64,000 nucleotides of DNA, from NCBI RefSeq assembly GCF_011808225.1, contig NZ_SOYS01000010.1:62001-126000 (forward strand). Reading direction: 5' to 3'. How positions within the stretch are numbered: position 1 is the first letter of the stretch; every line of letters begins with the position of its first letter. A program made the position numbers and the translations under genes. The notes below the pieces were generated by a model that saw nothing but the letters and a program-made list of their open reading frames with translations, was not told the DNA's origin and made no database searches. Positions 52,871 through 62,503 of this stretch are shown one piece after another. The stretch comes from Cedecea colo. GTDB lineage: Bacteria; Pseudomonadota; Gammaproteobacteria; Enterobacterales; Enterobacteriaceae.

Positions 52871-53736
52871 ACGACTTTTCTGCCTTCCGCCAGCCGTTGC
52901 ACCAGCGGCGTCATAATCAACTCCATTGCCAGCCCCATTTTCCCGCCTGGCACTACCAATGTATTGATGTGGGAAATGAAAGAGCCCTGCAACATGGCCA
53001 GCAGATAAGGAAAATCGATGTCATCCAGGCCGCGGAAGTGAATCACCACGAAGCTTTCATCCAGAGACGGAATGCCGCGCGCCGCAAACGGATTCGAAGT
53101 ATCTACCGTCGGAACGCGCTGGAAGTTGATATGGGTGCGTGAGAACTGCGGTGTGATGTAATTGATATAGTCATCCATCGATCTGACGACGGAATCCATG
53201 ACCGCTTCGCGGGAGTGGCCGCGTTCGCCTGTGTCGCGCACCAGTTTTTGAATCCACTCAAGGTTAACGATGGGCACCACGCCTACCAGTAAATCCACAT
53301 AGTTCGCGACATCGTGCTGCGGAGTGACTACGCCGCCGTGCAGCCCCTCGTAAAAGAGGACATCCGTTGGTTCCGGCAGCGGTTGCCAGGGTGTGAACGT
53401 GCCGGGCACCTGGTCCCATGGCACGGCTTCGTCATAAGTGTGGAGGTATTTGCGTGATTTCCCCTGGCCGCTGCGTCCGTATTCAGCAAAGGTCTGCTCA
53501 AGCAGGCCGAAATCATTAGCTTCTGGTCCGAAATAGCTGATATGGCGGCCAAGATCGCGCGCTTTACGGATAGCCAGATCCATTTCCGGACGGGTATAAC
53601 GATGGAAGCTGTCCCCTTCGACTTCTGCGGCGCGCAGGTTAAGCTGCTGGAATATCTTACGAAAGGCCAGGCTGGTGGTGGTGGTTCCTGCACCGCTGGA
53701 ACCTGTGACGGCAATAACCGGATGTTTGGCTGACAT
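52867..53736 (-). CDS. prkB: PrkB, phosphoribulokinase-like protein
   Basis: P-loop kinase of 289 residues resembling phosphoribulokinase, whose role in heterotrophs is unknown. The P-loop is AVTGSSGAGTTTTS near residues 9-22. The family features GLHGGVVTPQHDVANYVDLLVGV and the C-terminal PGGKMGLAMELIMTPL are kept. It is the last gene of yheT-yheU-prkB. Confidence 0.95.
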   Translation of the reverse strand: MSAKHPVIAVTGSSGAGTTTTSLAFRKIFQQLNLRAAEVEGDSFHRYTRPEMDLAIRKARDLGRHISYFGPEANDFGLLEQTFAEYGRSGQGKSRKYLHTYDEAVPWDQVPGTFTPWQPLPEPTDVLFYEGLHGGVVTPQHDVANYVDLLVGVVPIVNLEWIQKLVRDTGERGHSREAVMDSVVRSMDDYINYITPQFSRTHINFQRVPTVDTSNPFAARGIPSLDESFVVIHFRGLDDIDFPYLLAMLQGSFISHINTLVVPGGKMGLAMELIMTPLVQRLAEGRKVV

Positions 53737-53800
53737 AGGGTGACAACTCCATGGGGATTAAAAATTATGCGGTACAGACCGTGCCCCATACAACGAATCG

Positions 53801-54019
53801 TCAGCCGCGGAATTGCCCACGCGGCATAATGTTCACCGTTTCATGAAGCTCTGACCAGACCAGAACCGCCTCGCCGCTCTGCAGCTGCCGTTTAACATCT
53901 GCGACCTTCTGAGACAGCGAGCGTTCTTGTTCACCATAATCTGTACCCTCGCGCAACACAAAGGATTCAATGAGATTATCGAGCGTTTCAGCGTCGAGAT
54001 CCTGCCAGGGAATAATCAT
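53801..54019 (-). CDS. yheU: YheU, UPF0270 family protein
   Basis: Small protein of 72 residues, [20 protein letters not shown] at the start, followed by a region typical of the UPF0270 family with the ending NIMPRGQF. The function is unknown. It starts one base after the yheT stop codon and precedes prkB by 64 bp, so an operon is likely. Confidence 0.93.
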   Translation of the reverse strand: MIIPWQDLDAETLDNLIESFVLREGTDYGEQERSLSQKVADVKRQLQSGEAVLVWSELHETVNIMPRGQFRG

Positions 54020-54020
54020 G

Positions 54021-55037
54021 CTAGTTATCCAGATACTTTGTCAGCCAGTCAGGAATACGTTGCTCAAGCCACATTTCAGGTTTGCGCAGCGTGCCGCCGA
54101 CAAAGCCGACATGCCCGCCATGGCTGGTGAGTTGATATTCAATGTTTGCGGGTAAACATGCCTTATCAGGAATGACATGGTGATCCATAAACGGATCGTC
54201 TTTAGCATGGATGATAAGCGTAGGTTTAGCTATCTCCGGTAATAACGGCATGGCGCTGCACTGGCGGTAATAATCCAGCGCGTCGGCAAAGCCATGGATT
54301 TTTGAAGTAATAAGATCGTCAAAATCACGGATGCGGCGTACCCCTTTTAGCTGCCTTAAATCAACAGGAAGCGTGCCGGGGTAGCTACGAAGCTTGCGTG
54401 CGGCATTCTTTTTCAGCAGGTTTAAGAGATAACGCTGATAGAAACGCGAGAAGCCTTGTTCCATATGGTAGCAGCACTGTTCAAGCATCAGCGGAGCGGA
54501 GACCACGACACCTGCTTTTAACGTGCAGTCCACGCCCTGTTTCGCCATCAGGCAGGCCAGCATATTCCCGCCGAGAGAAAAACCGACCGCCGCCGTGGGC
54601 ACGTCGCCATAGCGCTGGTTAAGCCAGTTCAGAAAAAAGGTGCCGTCTTCGGTTTCACCGGAGTGGTAGATGCGCTTCATGCGGTTAGGCACGCCGCTAC
54701 AGCCGCGGAAATGCATTACCACGCCCAGCCAGCCGCGATTTTTGGCGGCTTCCATCAGGCCGTGAGCGTAGGGGCTATGCAGGCTGCCCTCCAGGCCATG
54801 GAAAACCACCAGGCGCGGTTTATCAGCGGCCAGGCGTGGATCTTCACTCCAGGCGAGATCGACAAAGTCCCCATCCGGCATATCGAGACGCTGCCAGTGA
54901 GGTTTAAAATTGACTCGACGACGGATCACACGCGGCAGCATGGTTTGCAGGTGAGGGTTGCTCAGTCCGCGCATCGGGCGGAATTCCTGGCCGTCATCAT
55001 GATGAAAATTCAACACTACGGGGCTTGTCCTGGCCAT
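54021..55037 (-). CDS. yheT: YheT, alpha/beta-hydrolase
   Basis: Putative esterase/lipase of 338 residues in the AB-hydrolase 4 family. The nucleophile Ser154 is in AVGFSLGGN, with the acid and histidine likely in [10 protein letters not shown] and [12 protein letters not shown]. The substrate is unknown. It is first of yheT-yheU-prkB and divergent from the LysE gene, whose start lies 62 bp away. Confidence 0.93.
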   Translation of the reverse strand: MARTSPVVLNFHHDDGQEFRPMRGLSNPHLQTMLPRVIRRRVNFKPHWQRLDMPDGDFVDLAWSEDPRLAADKPRLVVFHGLEGSLHSPYAHGLMEAAKNRGWLGVVMHFRGCSGVPNRMKRIYHSGETEDGTFFLNWLNQRYGDVPTAAVGFSLGGNMLACLMAKQGVDCTLKAGVVVSAPLMLEQCCYHMEQGFSRFYQRYLLNLLKKNAARKLRSYPGTLPVDLRQLKGVRRIRDFDDLITSKIHGFADALDYYRQCSAMPLLPEIAKPTLIIHAKDDPFMDHHVIPDKACLPANIEYQLTSHGGHVGFVGGTLRKPEMWLEQRIPDWLTKYLDN

Positions 55038-55099
55038 ATCACACTGTTAGTTTCATTTTGTTTGTTAATTATTACTTTTGGGTGTGGAGCACCCACGAC

Positions 55100-55699
55100 A
55101 TGGAAACGCTTTTTTTTTCAATGCTTGGTTTTCTTTGGGTCGCAGCCATCACACCGGGTCCTAATAATACGTTACTTACCTCGTCCGGAGCCAACTACGG
55201 TTTTTTGCGCAGTTTACCGCTAATGATAGGCATCATGCTGGGCATGCAGTGCATTTTACTGCTGGTAGCCTGCGGCGTCGGCAGCCTGATTCTGGTTTAC
55301 CCGGCGTTGCACCTTATCCTGAAGATTGCCGGTAGTGCTTATCTTTTATGGCTGGCATGGAAAATCGGTACGGCGAGCTACGAACGCCTGGAAACGGATG
55401 CACCGCCGCCCGCGCCAGTTCCGTTCTGGCAGGGCGGCTTGCTTCAGGTTATCAACCCGAAAGCATGGCTGATGGCGCTTGGCGCGGTAGCCAGTTTTAG
55501 CCTTGCCGGTGCAGAGTATCTGCATTCCGTGGTGTTGATCAGCATCGGCATCGCTCTGGTCAACATCGTGGCCGGCGTTATCTGGATTGCCTTTGGCAGC
55601 CTGATTGGCAAACTCCTGCGCAGCCGCCGCGCCTGGGCCACCTTTAACGTCTTTATGGGCCTGCTGACGGCGGCCTGTGTGCTGCTAATCTGGCATTAA
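55100..55699 (+). CDS. LysE/RhtB-family amino acid exporter
   Basis: Inner-membrane protein of 199 residues with the LysE family layout: the N-terminal signature LGFLWVAAITPGPNNTLLTSSG, five to six membrane segments and QVINPKAWLMALGAVASF in the middle. An export role for amino acids or related metabolites is inferred from the family; the substrate cannot be told. The start at 55100 (METLFFSMLGF) is preferred; the frame extends upstream to 55025, overlapping yheT. E. coli K-12 has no gene here between yheT and yheS. Confidence 0.88.
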   Translation: METLFFSMLGFLWVAAITPGPNNTLLTSSGANYGFLRSLPLMIGIMLGMQCILLLVACGVGSLILVYPALHLILKIAGSAYLLWLAWKIGTASYERLETDAPPPAPVPFWQGGLLQVINPKAWLMALGAVASFSLAGAEYLHSVVLISIGIALVNIVAGVIWIAFGSLIGKLLRSRRAWATFNVFMGLLTAACVLLIWH

Positions 55700-55719
55700 A
55701 CTAGCTTTGACGGGGGCGA

Positions 55720-57624
55720 TTATTCGCCCTGCATCACCTGTTCTAACCGCTCGTGGGCGTCCAGCCATGCCATTTCGCATTCTTCGAGCGCCGATTTTAC
55801 CTTCACCTGGCTTTGCAGACATTCGGTCATTTCTGCTTTACGGCTTTGCTCGTAAATAGCGCTGTCAGCCAGCTTCGCTTCTACGTCCGCCAGTTGCGCA
55901 TTCAGCTTTTCCATCTGTTTCTCAAGCTGGGTAATTTGCTTGCGCAGCGGTTGGGTTTGGGTGCGTAACTCTGCCTCGCGGCGTTTCTGATCTTTACGCG
56001 ACTGCGCGCTGTTGGCATTATCTTTCGCCGCGTCTTCTGGCTGGTTATCCTGCTTTTGCAGAACGCTTAGCCATTGCTGATAATCTTCCAGATCGCCATC
56101 AAAGCCTTCGACTTTTCCGTCGTGTACCAGATAGAGCTCGTCGGTGGTTGAACGCAGCAGGTGGCGGTCGTGCGAGACAACGACCAGCGCGCCTTCGAAA
56201 TCAATCAGCGCTTCGGTCAGCGCCTGGCGCATGTCGAGATCGAGGTGGTTGGTTGGTTCATCGAGCAGCAGCAGGTTAGGACGCTGCCAGACAACCAGCG
56301 CCAGCACCAGGCGGGCTTTTTCACCGCCGGAGAAACGTGCCGTTTGCTCAGTAACTTTATCGCCCTGGAAACCAAAGCCGCCCAGATAATCGCGCAGCTG
56401 TTGCTCCAGTTCTCGTGGCGCGATACGCGCGAGGTGCATGAGCGGCGATTCATCCGCACGCAGATATTCGAGCTGATGCTGTGCAAAGTAGCCGAGCTTG
56501 ATGCCCTTCGCCAGACCGATATCACCCTGCAGCGGAGCCAGTTCACCCGCCAGCAATTTGATAAGCGTTGACTTACCCGCGCCGTTGCGGCCTAACAGGC
56601 CAATGCGCGAACCGGGAACCAGATTCAGCTTGATAGAGTTCAGGATCACGCGGTCACCGTAGCCCGCGCTGACTTTTTCCATACGCAGCAGCGGGTTGGG
56701 CAGGCTTTCCGGCGCGCGGAAACTAAAGTGGAACGGATTATCCACGTGCGCCGGGGCAATCAGTTCCATACGCTCCAGCATTTTGACCCGGCTCTGAGCC
56801 TGCTTCGCTTTAGAGGCTTTCGCTTTAAAACGATCGATAAAGCTTTGCAGATGCGCCACGCGCTCCTGCTGGCTTTCATACATCGACTGCTGCTGAGCAA
56901 GGCGCGTAGCGCGTTGGCCTTCGAACGAAGAGTAGTTGCCGGTGTACTCGAACATGCTTTGCTGTTCGATATGGATAATTTTGCCGACTACCGGATCGAG
57001 GAAGTCACGGTCATGCGAGATAAGGATTAGCGTGCCGGGATAGTTTTTTAGCCATCTTTCCAGCCAGATTACGGCGTCCAAATCCAGGTGGTTGGTCGGT
57101 TCATCGAGCAGCAATAAATCCGAGCGGCAAATCAGCGCCTGCGCCAGGTTTAAACGCATGCGCCAGCCGCCGGAGAAATCACTGACCGGACGTTCGAGCT
57201 GCTCGTTGCTGAATCCTAGCCCGTGAAGCAGGCTTGCGGCGCGGGAGCGAATAGTCCAGGCATCTACCGCATCAAGCTTGCCGTGTATAAGAGCGATAGC
57301 GTGGCCGTCGTTAACAACGTTTGCCTGAGCCAGTTCGGCTTCAAGCTGACGGAACTCACGGTCGCCGTCGATAACGTATTCAACGGCGGGGACTTCCAGC
57401 GCCGGCGTTTCCTGATTAACCCAGGCCAGCGCCCAGTTGCCCGGATAAGTCATGCTGCCGCCATCGGCGCTTATCTCGTTCTTTAACAGCGCCAGCAGCG
57501 TGGATTTACCGCAGCCGTTTTTACCCACAAGGCCCACTTTCTGGCCTGGGTTAATGGTGGCGGTGGCGTTATCCAGCAGAACGCGAGTGCCGCGACGAAT
57601 TTGTAACGAGGAGAAAACAATCAT
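55720..57624 (-). CDS. yheS: YheS, ABC-F family ATPase
   Basis: Soluble ABC-F protein with two ATPase domains that act at the ribosome. It has 634 residues: Walker A GKNGCGKST near 38 and GRNGAGKST near 348, signature motifs DFSGGWRMR and FSGGEKARL, Walker B LLLLDEPTNHLD in both halves, an arm/linker in between and a C-terminal coiled coil (residues 540-630). There are no membrane segments. A role in translation is inferred from family members. Confidence 0.96.
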   Translation of the reverse strand: MIVFSSLQIRRGTRVLLDNATATINPGQKVGLVGKNGCGKSTLLALLKNEISADGGSMTYPGNWALAWVNQETPALEVPAVEYVIDGDREFRQLEAELAQANVVNDGHAIALIHGKLDAVDAWTIRSRAASLLHGLGFSNEQLERPVSDFSGGWRMRLNLAQALICRSDLLLLDEPTNHLDLDAVIWLERWLKNYPGTLILISHDRDFLDPVVGKIIHIEQQSMFEYTGNYSSFEGQRATRLAQQQSMYESQQERVAHLQSFIDRFKAKASKAKQAQSRVKMLERMELIAPAHVDNPFHFSFRAPESLPNPLLRMEKVSAGYGDRVILNSIKLNLVPGSRIGLLGRNGAGKSTLIKLLAGELAPLQGDIGLAKGIKLGYFAQHQLEYLRADESPLMHLARIAPRELEQQLRDYLGGFGFQGDKVTEQTARFSGGEKARLVLALVVWQRPNLLLLDEPTNHLDLDMRQALTEALIDFEGALVVVSHDRHLLRSTTDELYLVHDGKVEGFDGDLEDYQQWLSVLQKQDNQPEDAAKDNANSAQSRKDQKRREAELRTQTQPLRKQITQLEKQMEKLNAQLADVEAKLADSAIYEQSRKAEMTECLQSQVKVKSALEECEMAWLDAHERLEQVMQGE

Positions 57625-57746
57625 AAAGCGCCGTATGTTCAGAGTATGTTAAATTGTCATTCTATTCAGGTAACGTGATGCGTTGGGTATCGCGTCGGGC
57701 TGCATGGTAGCCCAAAAAAATCACTATGACGACGCCCTGGAGGGTA

Positions 57747-58301
57747 ATGATGTCGCAGCCGCCGAAAGTTTTGCTGCTGTATGCCCATCCGGAATCTCAG
57801 GACTCGGTGGCAAACCGGGTTTTGCTCCAACCGGCCGGGCTACTGGAAAATGTTACCGTGCATGATCTTTATGCGCACTATCCCGATTTTTTTATCGATA
57901 TCTATCATGAACAAGCCTTGCTGCAAAAGCATGACGTTATCGTCTTTCAACACCCGCTTTATACCTATAGCTGCCCGGCGCTACTTAAAGAGTGGCTGGA
58001 CCGCGTGCTAAGCCGCGGCTTTGCCAGCGGCGTGGGAGGCACCGCTCTTGCGGGAAAGTACTGGCGGAGCGTCATCACTACGGGAGAACCAGAAGGCGCT
58101 TACCGTCACGATGGCTTTAACCGTTTTCCGCTAAGCGACATTTTGCGGCCTTTTGAACTCACTGCGGCGATGTGCCGTATGCACTGGATGAATCCCATCG
58201 TCGTTTATTGGGCGCGACGCCAGTCCCCACAGGAACTGGCCAGCCACGCGAAAGCCTATGGCGAATGGCTGGCTTCGCCGCTACCGCCGGGAGGACGCTG
58301 A
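57747..58301 (+). CDS. kefG: KefG, ancillary quinone oxidoreductase of KefB
   Basis: Flavodoxin-fold, NQO1-like protein needed for full activity of the KefB potassium efflux system. The start at 57747 ([20 protein letters not shown]) gives 184 residues. Conserved FMN/quinone site motifs [20 protein letters not shown] and [18 protein letters not shown] are present. Its stop overlaps the kefB start by one base (TGATG). Confidence 0.97.
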   Translation: MMSQPPKVLLLYAHPESQDSVANRVLLQPAGLLENVTVHDLYAHYPDFFIDIYHEQALLQKHDVIVFQHPLYTYSCPALLKEWLDRVLSRGFASGVGGTALAGKYWRSVITTGEPEGAYRHDGFNRFPLSDILRPFELTAAMCRMHWMNPIVVYWARRQSPQELASHAKAYGEWLASPLPPGGR

Positions 58302-60106
58302 TGCACAGTTCTGAGCTATTGTTCGCTGGAGTCTTGTTTTTATTCGCGGCGGTCGTCACCGTTCCTGTTGCTGCCCGTCTGGGCATTGGTGCGGTGCTGG
58401 GCTACCTGCTGGCGGGCATCGCTATCGGGCCGTGGGGCTTAGGTTTTATCAGCGACGTGGAGGAAATTCTTCACTTCTCTGAGATGGGCGTGGCGTTCCT
58501 GATGTTCATCATTGGGCTGGAGCTGAACCCTTCAAAGCTCTGGAAGCTACGGCGTTCGATCTTTGGCGTTGGCGCAGCGCAGGTTGTCCTGAGCGCCGTT
58601 ATCCTCGCCGGGCTGCTGATTCTGACAAAATTCTCCTGGCAGGCCGCTGTTATTGGCGGTATCGGGCTTGCGATGTCTTCGACCGCGATGGCTTTGCAAC
58701 TGATGCGCGATAAGGGGATGAACCGTAACGAAGCGGGGCAGCTCGGGTTTTCCGTACTGCTGTTTCAGGATCTGGCTGTTATTCCCGCACTGGCGCTTGT
58801 GCCGCTGCTGGCGGGCAATGACAACGGCCACACGGACTGGATAAAGGTCGGTTTTAAGGTGCTTGCTTTTGCCGGCATGCTGATTGGTGGCCGTTATCTG
58901 CTGCGGCCTCTGTTCCGTTTTATTGCCGGTTCTGGCGTGCGTGAAGTCTTTACGGCTGCGGCGTTGCTGCTGGTGCTGGGCTCGGCTCTGTTTATGGATA
59001 TGCTGGGTCTTTCAATGGCGCTGGGGACGTTTATTGCGGGCGTGCTGCTGGCGGAAAGCGAATATCGGCACGAACTGGAAATCGCCATCGATCCGTTTAA
59101 GGGATTATTGCTGGGGCTGTTCTTTATCTCCGTTGGGATGGCGCTGAATCTGGGCGTGCTCTATACCCATTTATTATTCGTGATCCTCGGCGTTATTGCG
59201 CTGGTGGCGGTGAAGTTCGGAGTACTCTACGGTATCTCCCACGTTTATGGTTTGCGTAGTTCTGAAAGGCTGCAGTTTTCCGGCGTGCTGAGCCAGGGCG
59301 GGGAGTTCGCTTTCGTCCTTTTTTCTACCGCCTCTTCGCAGAAGCTGTTTCAGGGCGATCAGATGCCATTGCTGTTGGTTACGGTCACGCTATCCATGAT
59401 GACCACGCCATTATTAATGAGGGGCGTGGATGCCGTGCTTGCGCGGCGTTTTAACAGCGATGAAGAGCCGGCCGAGAAGCCTTACGTTGAAGATGACCTT
59501 CCGCAGGTGATTATCGTTGGCTTCGGGCGTTTCGGGCAGGTGATTGGCCGTCTTTTAATGGCCAATAAAATGCGCATCACGGTGCTGGAGCGGGATATCA
59601 GTTCCGTTAGCCTGATGCGTAAATACGGTTATAAAGTTTATTACGGCGACGCGACAGAGCTTGAACTGCTGCGCTCGGCGGGTGCGGAAGCGGCAAAATC
59701 TATTGTTATTACCTGTAACGCGCCGGAAGATACGATGAGGATCGTTCATTTGTGTCAACAACACTTTCCGCATCTGTCGATTCTGGCGCGCGCCAGAGGA
59801 CGCGTCGAAGCGCATGAGCTGTTACAGGCAGGCGTGAAACAGTTCTCGCGCGAGACGTTTTCCAGCGCGCTGGAGTTAGGGCGCAAGACCCTGATGACGC
59901 TCGGTATGCATCCTCATCAGGCGCATCGTGCGCAACAGCATTTTCGTCGTCTGGATATGAGCATGCTGCGCGAGCTTATGCCAATCCATACCGATACCGC
60001 GCAGATTTCCAGAGTGCGGGAAGCGCGTCGGGAGCTGGAAGAGATTTTTGAACGCGAAATGCAACAAGAGCGTCGCCAGTTTGATGGCTGGGACGAATTC
60101 GAATAG
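58301..60106 (+). CDS. kefB: KefB, glutathione-gated K+/H+ antiporter
   Basis: CPA2-family potassium efflux protein that protects against electrophiles when glutathione conjugates bind. It has 601 residues: about 12 membrane segments (residues 1-380) with the [10 protein letters not shown] region, a regulatory loop, and a C-terminal RCK domain starting [17 protein letters not shown] near residue 400, followed by the HxxxDxxxMRE-type tail. The longer upstream frame overlaps kefG and is rejected. Confidence 0.97.
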   Translation: MHSSELLFAGVLFLFAAVVTVPVAARLGIGAVLGYLLAGIAIGPWGLGFISDVEEILHFSEMGVAFLMFIIGLELNPSKLWKLRRSIFGVGAAQVVLSAVILAGLLILTKFSWQAAVIGGIGLAMSSTAMALQLMRDKGMNRNEAGQLGFSVLLFQDLAVIPALALVPLLAGNDNGHTDWIKVGFKVLAFAGMLIGGRYLLRPLFRFIAGSGVREVFTAAALLLVLGSALFMDMLGLSMALGTFIAGVLLAESEYRHELEIAIDPFKGLLLGLFFISVGMALNLGVLYTHLLFVILGVIALVAVKFGVLYGISHVYGLRSSERLQFSGVLSQGGEFAFVLFSTASSQKLFQGDQMPLLLVTVTLSMMTTPLLMRGVDAVLARRFNSDEEPAEKPYVEDDLPQVIIVGFGRFGQVIGRLLMANKMRITVLERDISSVSLMRKYGYKVYYGDATELELLRSAGAEAAKSIVITCNAPEDTMRIVHLCQQHFPHLSILARARGRVEAHELLQAGVKQFSRETFSSALELGRKTLMTLGMHPHQAHRAQQHFRRLDMSMLRELMPIHTDTAQISRVREARRELEEIFEREMQQERRQFDGWDEFE

Positions 60107-60118
60107 AAGGTGAAGCCA

Positions 60119-60319
60119 ATGTCAGTGCGCAAGCGTTTTATTGCCGGGGCAGTGTGCCCTCATTGCCAGGCGCAGGATTCTCTTGCGATGTGGCGCGAGA
60201 ATAATGTTGATATTGTTGAGTGCGTTAAGTGCGGACACCAGATGCGTGAAGCGGACAAACAGGCCCGTGAACATGTACGCGAGCAAGAGCAGGTGATCGG
60301 CATTTTTCATCCGGACTAG
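60119..60319 (+). CDS. yheV: YheV, small zinc-ribbon protein
   Basis: Protein of 66 residues with two cysteine pairs, CPHC near residue 12 and CVKC near residue 37, suggesting a zinc ribbon, and the conserved end EQVIGIFHPD. The start at 60119 (MSVRKRFIAGAVCP) is preferred over the ATG at 60110. The function is unknown. It lies 12 bp after kefB, so it is probably in the kefGB operon. Confidence 0.93.
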   Translation: MSVRKRFIAGAVCPHCQAQDSLAMWRENNVDIVECVKCGHQMREADKQAREHVREQEQVIGIFHPD

Positions 60320-60413
60320 CGAGATCCCCCGAGTTTTTTTAAGCTTAAGGGTACACCGGCGTCGATTTCCGCTACAATCGTCGCCAGTTTTTTTCCCACG
60401 CTCAGGAGATATC

Positions 60414-60998
60414 ATGAAAGTAGCAAAAGACCTGGTGGTCAGCCTGGCCTATCAGGTACGTACAGAAGACGGTGTGTTGGTTGATGAGTCTCCGGTGAGT
60501 GCGCCGCTGGACTATCTGCATGGTCACGGCTCCCTGATTTCAGGGCTGGAAAACGCGCTTGAAGGCCACGTTGTTGGCGATCGTTTTGATGTGAGCGTAG
60601 GCGCTAACGACGCTTATGGTCAGTATGACGAAAACCTGGTACAACGCGTACCGAAAGACGTTTTTATGGGCGTTGACGAACTGCAGGTTGGCATGCGTTT
60701 CATGGCGGAAACCGACCAGGGGCCGGTGCCGGTTGAAATCACAGAAGTTGAAGACGACCACGTTGTGGTTGACGGAAACCACATGCTGGCAGGCCAAAAC
60801 CTGAACTTCAACGTTGAAGTTATCGCAATCCGTGAAGCAACTGCTGAAGAGCTGGCCCATGGCCACGTTCACGGCGAGCACGATCATCACCACGAACACG
60901 GTGACGGTTGCTGTGGCGGTCACGGCCACGATCACGACCACGATCATGACCACGGTAAAGGTGGTTGTGGCGGCAACGGCGGCTGCGGTTGCCACTAA
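60414..60998 (+). CDS. slyD: SlyD, FKBP-type prolyl isomerase and metallochaperone
   Basis: Cytoplasmic FKBP with chaperone insert and nickel-binding tail, which delivers Ni to hydrogenase with HypB and supports phage phiX174 lysis. It has 194 residues: FKBP parts (1-70 and 120-145) enclose the insert-in-flap domain (75-120). The tail from about residue 150 is rich in His, Gly and Cys (HGHVHGEHDHHHEHGDG, then CCGGHGHDHDHDHDHG). The tail composition differs in detail from E. coli. Confidence 0.98.
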   Translation: MKVAKDLVVSLAYQVRTEDGVLVDESPVSAPLDYLHGHGSLISGLENALEGHVVGDRFDVSVGANDAYGQYDENLVQRVPKDVFMGVDELQVGMRFMAETDQGPVPVEITEVEDDHVVVDGNHMLAGQNLNFNVEVIAIREATAEELAHGHVHGEHDHHHEHGDGCCGGHGHDHDHDHDHGKGGCGGNGGCGCH

Positions 60999-61014
60999 GC
61001 TTTATATAAGCGAT

Positions 61015-61046
61015 AAAAAAGGCGTATCTCGGATACGCCTTTTTCT
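61015..61046. terminator. Bidirectional terminator between slyD and slyX
   Basis: AAAAAAGGCGTATC, loop TCG, GATACGCCTTTTT: a perfect stem with A and T runs, shared by the two convergent genes. Confidence 0.92.
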
Positions 61047-61060
61047 TTTACTGGAGCGAA

Positions 61061-61279
61061 TTAATAGTGCGGAGGCGGAGTCTCCTCGGCCTGTGAGGCA
61101 ACCATAGACGGCTGGCTGGCCTTCAATTTTTCAACCAGCAAACGAAAATGCTCGCGCAGTTTGACCATCTCCAGTTCGTGCGCCGTTACCGTCTGATTTA
61201 ACTCTTCTATCGTTATCTCCTGGAACGCGAGACGACTCTCAAGTTCTTCCAGCCGTTGTTCGGTCGATTTTTGTTGCAT
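61061..61279 (-). CDS. slyX: SlyX, small coiled-coil protein
   Basis: Protein of 72 residues forming a coiled coil ([39 protein letters not shown]) with a proline-rich end ETPPPHY. The function is unknown. It lies opposite slyD, as in E. coli, and is divergent from fkpA. Confidence 0.95.
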   Translation of the reverse strand: MQQKSTEQRLEELESRLAFQEITIEELNQTVTAHELEMVKLREHFRLLVEKLKASQPSMVASQAEETPPPHY

Positions 61280-61365
61280 GGCTTACCTCTTTGGCCTGCA
61301 GATGGACGATTTCCCGCGATTCTACTGAAAATTACCTCTCGTTACAGCGCCATTTGCCGCTGCAC

Positions 61366-61394
61366 GAAACTTCTTTATACAAAAAGAGTCTGAA
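61366..61394 (+). promoter_or_regulatory. Sigma-E promoter of fkpA
   Basis: GAAACTT (61366-61372) and TCTGAA (61389-61394) are separated by 16 bp, matching the sigma-E consensus GAACTT-N16-TCTGA and the known sigma-E control of fkpA. The start codon is about 105 bp downstream. Confidence 0.8.
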
Positions 61395-61505
61395 TTTGAC
61401 TCGATAACGAGCGCAGAGATTGTGTAGATTTCTCCCGCGACGTTATAGTACGTCTCTTAGTTGAAAATAACCTTGGGGTTAGAGGCCCCGGCCCTGGAGA
61501 AATGG

Positions 61506-62324
61506 ATGAAATCATTGTTTAAAGTAACGCTTCTGGCGGCCACGATGGCTGTTGCCCTGAGCGCTCCGGCGTTTGCTGCTCCGGCCGCTGCCGCAAAAGA
61601 TACCGCGGCTGCGCCTGCCAGCAATGCGGCATTCAAAAATGACGATCAGAAGTCTGCGTATGCGCTGGGTGCTTCGCTTGGCCGTTACATGGAAAACTCC
61701 CTGAAAGAACAAGAAAAGCTGGGCATCACGCTGGATAAAGCTCAGCTTATCGCCGGCGTTCAGGATGCGTTTGCCGATAAGAGTAAACTGTCTGACCAGG
61801 AAATTGAGCAAACTCTGCAGGCGTTTGAAGCGCGCGTGAAGGCTTCCGCTCAGGCGAAAATGGAAAAAGACGCGAAAGAAAATGCGGATAAAGGCAAAAC
61901 CTTCCGTGACGCTTTCGCAAAAGAAAAAGGTGTGAAAACCTCTTCTACCGGTCTGCTGTATAAAATAGATAAAGAAGGCACCGGTGATGCGCCGAAAGAC
62001 AGCGATACCGTAGTAGTAAACTACAAAGGTACGCTGATCGACGGTAAAGAGTTCGACAACTCCTACACCCGCGGCGAGCCGCTCTCCTTCCGTCTTGACG
62101 GTGTGATTCCAGGCTGGACCGAAGGCCTGAAAAACATCAAGAAAGGCGGCAAAATCAAAATGGTTATCCCACCAGAGCTGGCCTACGGCAAAACTGGCGT
62201 TCCGGGAATCCCTGCTAACTCTACGCTGGTCTTTGAAGTAGAGCTGCTGGATATCAAACCGGCTCCTAAAGCTGACGCCAAACCCGATGTTGCTGCTGAA
62301 GCAGAAGCTGCTAAAAGCAAGTAA
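61506..62324 (+). CDS. fkpA: FkpA, periplasmic FKBP-type prolyl isomerase and chaperone
   Basis: Periplasmic folding factor of the sigma-E response. The start at 61506 gives 272 residues (E. coli 270) with a signal peptide ending near residue 24 (LSAPAFA). The order is an N-terminal dimerisation and chaperone domain rich in Lys, Gln and Glu (30-130), then an FKBP domain (SDTVVVNYKGTLIDGKEFDN, GGKIKMVIPPELAYG). The acidic/Ala tail varies. The frame extending to 61461 is rejected. Confidence 0.97.
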   Translation: MKSLFKVTLLAATMAVALSAPAFAAPAAAAKDTAAAPASNAAFKNDDQKSAYALGASLGRYMENSLKEQEKLGITLDKAQLIAGVQDAFADKSKLSDQEIEQTLQAFEARVKASAQAKMEKDAKENADKGKTFRDAFAKEKGVKTSSTGLLYKIDKEGTGDAPKDSDTVVVNYKGTLIDGKEFDNSYTRGEPLSFRLDGVIPGWTEGLKNIKKGGKIKMVIPPELAYGKTGVPGIPANSTLVFEVELLDIKPAPKADAKPDVAAEAEAAKSK

Positions 62325-62333
62325 TCAGTGATT

Positions 62334-62366
62334 AACCGCCGCCTCCAGGGGCGGCGGTTTTTTATT
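62334..62366 (+). terminator. fkpA terminator
   Basis: AACCGCCGCC, loop TCCAGG, GGCGGCGGTT and TTTTATTTG: a strong stem with a T run, 10 bp past the stop. Confidence 0.9.
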
Positions 62367-62503
62367 TGTAGCGGCATATAATAATAAAGACTGGAAAGCG
62401 GGTCTTACGGTGTATTACCTTAGCGGTCAGCATTTCCTGAGTTTGAGTCTGCCCTGACACCATTAAAGCGCGACAGGCTCTCTGTAGAGGGTGGTATTTT
62501 TAA

